Part shown: piece after piece, positions 1-4,644 of the stretch
How positions within the stretch are numbered: position 1 is the first letter of the stretch
Layout: each line of letters starts with the position of its first letter
From: an uncultured Actinomyces sp.
Lineage (GTDB): Bacteria > Actinomycetota > Actinomycetes > Actinomycetales > Actinomycetaceae
Assembly: GCA_937926415.1 (NCBI GenBank)
Contig: CALBAF010000109.1
Location: forward strand, 1-5,414
Length of the DNA stretch: 5,414 bases
Reading direction: 5' to 3'
Program-made: the position numbers and the translations under genes
Notes under the pieces: generated by a model
What the model was told of the DNA's origin: nothing
Database searches by the model: none
The model's input: only the letters and a program-made list of their open reading frames with translations

Positions 1-283
1 CGCATGTAAGCCTGTTGGGCCCAGGCGGCGCATCGACGCGGCGACCGCCCGCACCCCCACATCCACACCCGCACGCGTCAGAGCATGGCTGATACGAGGA
101 GCTCCATAGGTACCACCCGAGACCTCATACTCCCAGGCCACCGCCTCATCCAGACGCCGCCGCGCCACCGCGCGTTGGGCGCGCTGGCCCACGCGGCTCT
201 TCCACGCGTCATAACCTGCGCGCGTGACCCCTAAAACCTTAGCCATCAAAGCGATCGAGTAGGAAGCCCTTGTGCGCGTCCAT
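1..283 (-). pseudogene. IS3-family transposase OrfB, N-terminal part, frameshifted and cut by window edge
   Basis: OrfB supplies the DDE catalytic domain of IS3 transposases; only its N-terminal helical region (HTH_21 type) lies here. In the -1 frame relative to orfA the sequence reads RFELMDAHKG and then hits a stop. Shifting frame at about 262-265 restores the family sequence YSIALMAKVLGVTRAGYDAW, continuing open to base 1 through SGGTYGAPRISHALTRAG. The family pattern is 'KG-x-YSI', with one codon between KG and YSI, whereas here there are four bases (TTCC). This is a one-base insertion. It could be genuine decay or a sequencing error. The catalytic D, D and E residues would lie beyond the window and cannot be judged. 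Confidence 0.75.
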
Positions 284-594
284 CAGTTCAAAGCGCTGGT
301 GTTTTGGTGCCCAGAGGCGAAGAAGGCGCTGGGTTTTCCCAAAAACTCATTCTCCTTCTCCAGCTCGCGCACCCGTCGACGCAGAGCAGTGATCTCAGCT
401 TCCATCTCGCGTGGATCAGGACGGCCCTCACACACAGCCTGTCGCCGCTCGCGCTCGAGTTTGACCCACCGGCCCACCACCGATTCACCCAGCCCTAAAT
501 CCCGGGCCACAGACGCGATCGTAGACCCCGTATCCAACACCAAAGACGCGACATCACGACGATACTCCGGCGTAAAACGACGACGAGTTCCCAT
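283..594 (-). CDS. IS3-family transposase OrfA (DNA-binding subunit)
   Basis: This is a protein of about 103 residues that provides sequence recognition of the IS ends and normally the N-terminal part of the OrfAB transposase fusion. The start is the ATG at 594, because it gives the conserved opening MGTRRRFTPEYRRDVASLV and has a GAGGTG ribosome site a few bases upstream. An in-frame start at 636 would add unlikely residues. A helix-turn-helix (TIASVARDLGLGESVVGRWV) is followed by a coiled coil or leucine zipper ending in ALRRRVRELEKENEFLGK. The frame ends at 283-285. A run of five T (341-345 on the plus strand as A5) lies where a -1 ribosomal slip into orfB would be expected, but I do not see a canonical A6G-type slippery heptamer. 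Confidence 0.85.
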   Translation of the reverse strand: MGTRRRFTPEYRRDVASLVLDTGSTIASVARDLGLGESVVGRWVKLERERRQAVCEGRPDPREMEAEITALRRRVRELEKENEFLGKPSAFFASGHQNTSALN

Positions 595-815
595 AACAGG
601 CACCTCACTGGCCGCAGGCACACACACCCGCTTCACGAAGTGTCAACAACACCAGCCTAAGCCCACCCAGCCATAAACACACCCTAAATTAGCCACAACA
701 CACTCCAATCAATCAGACCGTGTTGCAGCCACCACTAGAATTCAGTATCTAATAACTCGCAGCTCAAAGAAAACTTCACAGAGTCATGGTCAAACTTAAT
801 TACACCAATAACCAC

Positions 816-1043
816 CTAATCAAGCTCCCGCAGATACAGAAAACGCTCAACTTCAGTACCATCATATTCTACAGTTTCGAAAAACATCCTAAAGGGACGA
901 ACCCATACAGAATGATCTCCGTAACGTGCTCTATATACGACTAACACCTCGAGTGATTCACTATGAGTCGCTAACGAAAGAACATCATATTCATTCCCCT
1001 TGTAATGACGATACACACCTGTTCGAAAGTGAAGTTCACCCAT
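816..1043 (-). CDS. DUF1653-family small protein
   Basis: This 75-residue protein is essentially one DUF1653 domain. The hallmarks are visible in order: G-x-YRHYKGNEY (residues 9-19), the HSE of ATHSESLE (about 26-32), VVYRARYGD (35-43), WVRPFRMFFETV (47-58) and a C-terminal RFLYL. The family has no established biochemical function; members are small, soluble, beta-rich proteins, often standalone like this one. The ATG at 1043 is preceded by AGAAGGG about ten bases upstream and begins two bases after the stop of the UPRT-like gene, so it is the third gene of that operon and may be translated by re-initiation. It shares the AT-rich composition of its partners. There is no signal peptide or membrane segment, so it is probably cytoplasmic. 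Its role with the two upstream genes is unknown. Confidence 0.85.
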   Translation of the reverse strand: MGELHFRTGVYRHYKGNEYDVLSLATHSESLEVLVVYRARYGDHSVWVRPFRMFFETVEYDGTEVERFLYLRELD

Positions 1044-1045
1044 CT

Positions 1046-1699
1046 TCAGGCAACCCTTCTCTCAATCAGACCAACACCAGGCCTTAGCATACCGTTTTCA
1101 TCAAGCCTGTCTGGATTTCCAACACAAACGACAGTGACATTTGGAAACTCCGAACGCAATTCACCAATTGCCTCTATAGAATAGAAGGCCGTAGCCACAA
1201 TTAGTTTATCAGCACCCGTCTTTTCAAGAGCATACCGAACTAAGGAAATAGCCGTACAACCTGTTGCTAGTACAGTTTTCCCTACGATCACATTCTGAAT
1301 AGGCGGTAATACTGCAGGAAAACTAATTTCTCGCACCGGAGCACTTAATACATCTTGCCCACGATACCGTCCAAAATCAATAAATCCTAAATATGCGTTT
1401 CCAATAGCACACCTTAGGGCGTATCCGAGCGTATTACTATCCTGTTTTGTAGTTACGACAAGATTCCAAGACTCTGGAAATGTGACTGCTTCAATCGAGT
1501 CACCCATTGGAGTGACAATTGGACTACTTTCAATTGGAAGAATTTCTGCTATCGCTCGCCCAAGTTCAAAACCTGTCGCCATTAGAGCATCAGTCACTTC
1601 TTTTGGACTTGAGTTGCGATCACGTATTCTACCCGAAAGGAGGTCAGCATAAGTTGATTTTAGTCTAATAATAGATCGGCCAGAAGGCACAATAATCAT
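1046..1699 (-). CDS. Uracil phosphoribosyltransferase-like protein with degenerate active site
   Basis: This 217-residue protein is close to the usual UPRT length (about 209). Family resemblance is seen in IRDRNSSPKEVTDAL (residues 25-39; UPRT: LRDKxTSTKEFREL) and in KTVLATGCTAI (141-151; UPRT PRPP loop DPMLATGGSA). It is also seen in the C-terminal stretch PDRLDENGMLRPGVG (196-210; UPRT: DxxLNxxGYIxPGLG). Canonical UPRT makes UMP from uracil and PRPP. Here the PRPP-loop Asp is replaced by Lys141, the LRAG-type segment is not recognisable (TTKQDSNTLGYAL instead), and the terminal GDAGDR is LIERR. Standard catalysis is therefore doubtful. A ligand-binding or altered-substrate role is possible. 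The ATG at 1699 is preferred over an in-frame GTG at 1711 because GGAGG sits five bases before it and it overlaps the DUF4062 stop as ATGA. Confidence 0.8.
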   Translation of the reverse strand: MIIVPSGRSIIRLKSTYADLLSGRIRDRNSSPKEVTDALMATGFELGRAIAEILPIESSPIVTPMGDSIEAVTFPESWNLVVTTKQDSNTLGYALRCAIGNAYLGFIDFGRYRGQDVLSAPVREISFPAVLPPIQNVIVGKTVLATGCTAISLVRYALEKTGADKLIVATAFYSIEAIGELRSEFPNVTVVCVGNPDRLDENGMLRPGVGLIERRVA

Positions 1700-2391
1700 T
1701 CCTGCCTCCACTCACGAAAACGGTCCTCCAATTCGAAAAGACATCCCCAAAAGTCACGATACACATGCTCCTTATCAAAATGTATACTCCTAACTTTTTT
1801 GGCAATAACATAGCTAAGCTCAATTGTTGCGTCAGTTGTCCTAATTTCAGGTCTAACCCTCGGAAAAGGAGAACGCTGAGATGCAAGGCGAACGAAATGA
1901 TCAAAATAATCCAAACCTCGCCCAACTGCCGAACGCTCAACAAGCCAATCCTCAAACGCTCTACATGTGACGGACTTCAATTGATCTACTCTAGAATATG
2001 AACTAACAAAGTACCCCCTATGATAATCGCACACTTTGTCAATGAAGGTCTGTTGCTCAGGATCAATCAAAGCTCCCTGCGCAGAGCACTTTAACAGGAC
2101 AACTACCTTTGTTGGATCTGCCCGGTAGGCCGCATCAAATTCTGCCTCTGTTGCACTCATTCCCGACTCAGTAACATATCCATAACGACGCCCCAAAATA
2201 AGCATATATAGATCACAAGATGTCGCCATATCAATAGTTCTAACATAGGGGCTTGTTCCTATACCTGAGGATTGCGCAGGATCAACACCAACAAGATCCA
2301 CTAACCCTGTCGCCAAAAGTGCATCCCCGACCGCTTTTCGATCACGCACAAGATCCCGCACTGTTGAACTAATCATCACATTAATTGCCAC
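1696..2391 (-). CDS. DUF4062-domain protein
   Basis: This 231-residue protein is recognised by its N-terminal DUF4062 domain (about residues 1-110): INVMISSTVRDLVRDRKAV (3-21), then TIDMATSCDLYMLILGRRYG (52-71), SGMSATEAEFDAA (76-88) and the strand KVVVLLK (95-101). DUF4062 has a Rossmann-like fold thought to be related to TIR and nucleoside-deoxyribosyltransferase domains. The Glu in ATEAEF sits where those enzymes carry a catalytic acid, but activity is not shown. The domain is usually an N-terminal module of larger STAND-type or other signalling proteins. Here it is followed only by about 120 residues I cannot assign (for example AFEDWLVE, YRDFWGCLFELEDRFREW). The GTG at 2391 is chosen over the ATG at 2406 because AGGAG lies seven bases before it and the protein then opens MAINVMISST, as family members do. 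Confidence 0.85.
   Translation of the reverse strand: MAINVMISSTVRDLVRDRKAVGDALLATGLVDLVGVDPAQSSGIGTSPYVRTIDMATSCDLYMLILGRRYGYVTESGMSATEAEFDAAYRADPTKVVVLLKCSAQGALIDPEQQTFIDKVCDYHRGYFVSSYSRVDQLKSVTCRAFEDWLVERSAVGRGLDYFDHFVRLASQRSPFPRVRPEIRTTDATIELSYVIAKKVRSIHFDKEHVYRDFWGCLFELEDRFREWRQE
1705..1709 (-). promoter_or_regulatory. Ribosome binding site that decides the UPRT-like start
   Basis: GGAGG is five bases before the ATG at 1699 and lies within the end of the DUF4062 gene. The alternative GTG at 1711 would place this site inside the coding sequence, so the ATG, with its ATGA overlap, is the better start. Confidence 0.7.
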
Positions 2392-2398
2392 GTTGCAA

Positions 2399-2403
2399 CT
2401 CCT
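2399..2403 (-). promoter_or_regulatory. Ribosome binding site that decides the DUF4062 start
   Basis: AGGAG is spaced seven bases from the GTG at 2391. It lies inside the codons that an ATG start at 2406 would use, so it argues for the GTG start. Confidence 0.65.
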
Positions 2404-2429
2404 CATAGTTACGAGAATCAGATTTTTCT

Positions 2430-2458
2430 ATCATAAGCCCTACAACTCTTATCGTCAA
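2430..2458 (-). promoter_or_regulatory. Sigma-70-type promoter of the DUF4062/UPRT-like/DUF1653 operon
   Basis: On the minus strand, TTGACG (2458-2453) and TATGAT (2435-2430) are separated by exactly 17 bases, one mismatch each from the consensus -35 and -10. Transcription would start near 2423, giving a leader of about 32 bases before the GTG at 2391. No operator-like palindrome is evident over the promoter. This is a strong match for the housekeeping sigma factor and suggests that the cassette is expressed without a dedicated activator. Confidence 0.7.
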
Positions 2459-2745
2459 CACCAAATCGCTTCAGGTTCACTACATACTCGCAAGATCTGA
2501 TTTATTAAAATAATACTAGACCGTTAACCCGTTCCAAGACTATCGAAATGCTCAAGAATAACCATATTAAGTCGAGCAATAATGACCTTAAATTTCAATA
2601 TGTTTAAAAATGTGAGGAATTATTAAAATAATTAAACTATCTCCCTTACAAAATATCCACATCTAAAAACAAAGTTCACCCCATGTCGGAAATTAGCAAC
2701 CTGACACAGACTATTTTAAAGAAATAGAATAGTAAACGAATTAAC
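2459..2745. other. AT-rich non-coding spacer between cassette promoter and ISL3 element
   Basis: No open frame with protein character is seen on either strand. The stretch is very AT-rich compared with the smc side. It contains a 13-base direct repeat, TTATTAAAATAAT, at 2502-2514 and 2620-2632. Such a repeat in low-complexity sequence may be chance, or it may reflect a binding site or slippage. No tRNA or terminator was recognised. Confidence 0.5.
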
Positions 2746-2770
2746 GGCTCTTCAGAGTTGAGTGTGGGTG
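2746..2770. repeat. ISL3 terminal inverted repeat (tnp-distal end)
   Basis: This 25-base repeat begins GGCTCTTC and contains GAGTTGAGTGTGGGTG. It is the inverted partner of 4001-4025, with one mismatch at its ninth base. It also encodes the last residues of the transposase (THTQL) and its stop. Confidence 0.92.
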
Positions 2771-3911
2771 GAAGCGTCTAGGCCTCCTGCGATCAGGAGC
2801 ATTCGGAGTTGGTAGTTGGCGGGGTTGCGGTAGCCTCTGGCAGTGCGTCTGCCTAGTTCGATGATTCCGTTAATGGCTTCGGTGGGGCCGTTGCTGGCTC
2901 GCCAGTATCGAAGTAGGCCAAGAAGGCATCCTTCCACTTGCGTAGGGTTCGACCCAGTCGGGCGATTTCGGGGATGGGACAGGCTGGTAGGCGCTGGATG
3001 AGATGAGCGGCCAGGCGTCGGCCGTGGGCGGGTGTGGCTTGATGGAAGACGTCTCGGACTTGCTGGGCGCAGTGGTAGGCGACTTCGACACTGATATGCG
3101 CCTCATCTGCCGTGAAGGCCTCACGGAGTCGTTCTTGTTGACGCTTCGTGAGCCTGTGGCGCGAGGCACGCAGGAGAAGCCGGATTTGGTAAAGGGGATC
3201 ATCCTTGCACCCGCGGTGACCGGTCGTGTCTTGCTGGACGCGACGACGTACCTCATCGAGAGCATCCCCGGCGAGCTTGACGATGTGAAAGGCGTCGAGC
3301 ACGCTGGTTGCGTCTTGGAGCTGGTCGTCAATGGCGTTTTTATATCCTTGGAAGGGATCCAGCATCGCAATCTGGATACCGGAGCGAAACTGTTCGCCGC
3401 GCTTGGCCAGCCAGTTCTTATACACGGTGCCAGACCTTCCTGGGATCAAGTCCAACAAGCGGGCCGTGGGGTGATCCTTCCCGCGTGTCAGGTCTACGAT
3501 GCCGGTGAGTTCACGTGGGCCCCGGCGGCGTCGGTCCTGGTGGTGCCACACGTGCTCATCAACCCCCAGCACCCGCACGCCTGCGAAGCGGGCGGGGTCA
3601 TCAGATGCGGCTTGCAGGCACGGCTTGATGTGGGACCACACGGTATTCCACGTGGTTCCTAACTGGCGGGCCAGCCCCGAGATAGTGGCTCCCGCAAAGC
3701 GCAACTGTCGGATCGCCCAGCGGATCACCCGAACACCCAAACGCGTCCTGGGAGCACACACCGAGTGGTTCTGCTCGATGAAAGTTACGATCTGGCAGGT
3801 GTGTTCGCGGCATATCCAGCATCGCTTAAATCACCAGATCCGCACCGGGACCCCGGTCCAGGGAGCGTCGATGATCAAGCGACACAGAGCAGCAGCAGGT
3901 TGGTGAGACAT
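2752..3911 (-). pseudogene. ISL3-family transposase, broken by an in-frame stop and a frameshift
   Basis: ISL3 transposases cut and rejoin DNA with a DDE RNase-H-fold domain. From ATG 3911 the frame reads CRLIIDAPWTGVPVRIW, then a TGA (3831-3833), then FKRCWICREHTCQIVTF with the family zinc-finger cysteines. A long open stretch to about 2900 follows, containing the HTH ISGLARQLGTTWNTVWSHIK, the first Asp in VLGVDEHVW (3558-3560) and the second in AMLDPFQGYKNAI (3357-3359). At about 2899-2903 one base is missing from the family pattern (GGCGAGCC for GGCGGAGCC). The frame shifts, and the rest (ASNGPTEAINGIIELGRRTA, with the catalytic Glu at 2878-2880) lies in another frame down to 2752. The DD and E parts are thus separated. 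The extreme N-terminus is in yet another frame or lost. This copy is almost certainly inactive unless the indels are sequencing errors. Confidence 0.88.
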
Positions 3912-3970
3912 GGTCGAGGTCCTTGACGACAGCGGGGGTAGAAGTCCGCTCATCATCAAGGACCTCGACC
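3912..3970. repeat. Long hairpin at the 5' end of the ISL3 transposase region
   Basis: GGTCGAGGTCCTTGACGA at 3912-3929 is complementary to 3953-3970 at 17 of 18 positions. Inside it a second stem pairs AGCGG (3931-3935) with CCGCT (3946-3950) around a ten-base loop. The structure lies immediately upstream of the ATG at 3911 on the transposase strand. It could restrict transposase translation or block read-through from outside, as hairpins near IS ends are known to do. It has no T tract, so it does not look like an intrinsic terminator. Confidence 0.75.
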
Positions 3971-4000
3971 TCTACCCGCAACCCCCGACCAACACCCGGT

Positions 4001-4025
4001 CACCCACACTCAACTCGGAAGAGCC
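4001..4025. repeat. ISL3 terminal inverted repeat (tnp-proximal end)
   Basis: This is the inverted partner of 2746-2770, matching at 24 of 25 bases, and it ends GAAGAGCC. It marks the outer boundary of the element on the smc side. Confidence 0.92.
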
Positions 4026-4225
4026 ACATCACCTCAACGATTGCGGTCTTTCACTTGCTGTTTCTGTTTTCGGTGCCGCTTTTGTTCATCGGTACTCAAA
4101 GCACACTCTTACGCATCTGGTCGGTGCATTAATTCCCGTGTTATGGCAGTGTCTGAAGATATTATCGTTGGCGGCATGTCACGACGCGTCGCAGTTACCA
4201 AACTGCTTTTTCAGATTTAAGCTTC
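4026..4225. other. Non-coding or remnant stretch between the RHH gene and the ISL3 element
   Basis: No gene can be supported here. The plus strand has short hydrophobic reading (for example AVFHLLFLFSVPLLFIG) and a 25-residue frame from ATG 4143 to TAA 4220 beginning MAVSEDIIVGG. The minus strand has a 16-codon frame (4182-4229 before its stop) whose ATG overlaps the RHH stop. These may be pieces of genes cut by the IS insertion, but none matches a family I recognise. Confidence 0.35.
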
Positions 4226-4543
4226 TCATCTCGTCCAGGACGTCACTTGAATAGTGTCGCTACTTGAGCGAAGCATCCTGTCAGAAATGAAACGACGAAC
4301 GAGCGCGCTGCAAGTTTGTCCGAGTTCCCCTGCCACCTCGTCGAGCTCGCGAACGAGGGACTCGGGCAGGCGCGTGCCGACCGGCATCGTGTTCTCACCG
4401 AAAAGCTGGGGACGCCCTGGCAGAACCTTCCACGCTCCGTCGCACTCGCCCGCTTCGAAGCGCTGCGCATCTGCTTCAAGATCGGCATCGGTAACGGTGA
4501 TTCCTTCCGCAAGGCGGTAGGTTCCTTCTGGTTTGTTGCTCAT
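4226..4543 (-). CDS. Ribbon-helix-helix (CopG/antitoxin-type) DNA-binding protein
   Basis: This is a 105-residue protein. Residues about 53-90 (MPVGTRLPESLVRELDEVAG, then ELGQTCSALVRRFISDRM) form a strand and two helices of the ribbon-helix-helix type, which bind operator DNA as dimers. The N-terminal half, ADLEADAQRFEAGECDGAW followed by LPGRPQLFG, is the acidic leader and GRP linker common in actinobacterial type II antitoxins. The start at ATG 4543 is supported by AGGAG six bases upstream. The gene begins about 100 bases after the smc stop on the same strand. No toxin is recognisable beside it: the downstream 200 bases hold only fragments before the ISL3 end. The last 14 residues (SSSDTIQVTSWTR region) look non-family and may be altered sequence. 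It is either an orphan antitoxin or a small autoregulator. Confidence 0.72.
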   Translation of the reverse strand: MSNKPEGTYRLAEGITVTDADLEADAQRFEAGECDGAWKVLPGRPQLFGENTMPVGTRLPESLVRELDEVAGELGQTCSALVRRFISDRMLRSSSDTIQVTSWTR

Positions 4544-4644
4544 TGCCTTCTCCTCTCAGGTGCAAGCATTTCGGTCATCAATTTCTGTGAAGGCGCGGCC
4601 ATCGCGACCAGATGCAACGGCTTCATCCACGAGAAGGTTGTCCC

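Larger units (their letters stand above)
1..660 (-). mobile_element. IS3-family insertion sequence, partial (5' part)
   Basis: This is the upstream part of an IS3-family element read leftwards: orfA (283-594), then the start of orfB, which leaves the window at base 1. The identification rests on the paired orfA/orfB arrangement, in which orfB lies in the -1 frame relative to orfA, and on the typical helix-turn-helix plus leucine-zipper orfA protein. The outer end upstream of orfA cannot be fixed because the opposite inverted repeat is outside the window. I place it loosely between about 640 and 720, where sequence changes from GC-rich to AT-rich. No target duplication can be tested. The single-base insertion in orfB suggests that this copy is inactive. 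Confidence 0.8.
2746..4025 (-). mobile_element. ISL3-family insertion sequence, complete ends, decayed transposase
   Basis: The element is 1280 bp and bounded by 25-bp inverted repeats at 2746-2770 and 4001-4025 that match at 24 of 25 positions. It carries one transposase reading leftwards with ISL3 DDE motifs. The transposase stop codon lies inside the right repeat (2752-2754). The length is at the short end for ISL3 elements (about 1.3-1.5 kb), and the N-terminal zinc-binding part of the transposase is not readable. ISL3 elements normally create 8-bp target duplications, but the flanks here (GAATTAAC at 2738-2745 and ACATCACC at 4026-4033) differ. The element has therefore been involved in later recombination, or one flank has been replaced. 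Confidence 0.9.

Noticed and set aside
641..646. TTGACA as the -35 box of an IS3 promoter
   Set aside because: No acceptable -10 hexamer lies 16-18 bases downstream on the minus strand.
272..676. Plus-strand frame of 134 codons over IS3 orfA
   Set aside because: It is antisense to orfA, and its Arg/Ser/Thr-rich low-complexity product is typical of a shadow frame.
637..815. Exact outer end of the IS3 element or a terminator after the DUF1653 gene
   Set aside because: The other IS3 end is outside the window, so no inverted repeat can be matched, and no clear hairpin with a T run was found.
1665..1955. Minus-strand frame of 96 codons within the DUF4062 gene
   Set aside because: It overlaps the 3' part of the DUF4062 gene in another frame and has no ribosome site or family motif.
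3003..3662. Plus-strand frame of 219 codons opposite the ISL3 transposase
   Set aside because: It lies wholly antisense to the recognised transposase, whose catalytic motifs read on the minus strand. It has no family resemblance and is a GC-bias shadow.
3910..4254. Plus-strand frame of 114 codons crossing the ISL3 left end
   Set aside because: It starts inside the IS hairpin, crosses the terminal repeat and has no coherent domain. The hydrophobic stretch may be remnant sequence, but it cannot be called a gene.
4544..4644. Possible smc terminator in the gap before the RHH gene
   Set aside because: Only a weak bulged stem around CGCG-ATGGC-CGCG is present, with no T tract, so a terminator cannot be supported.
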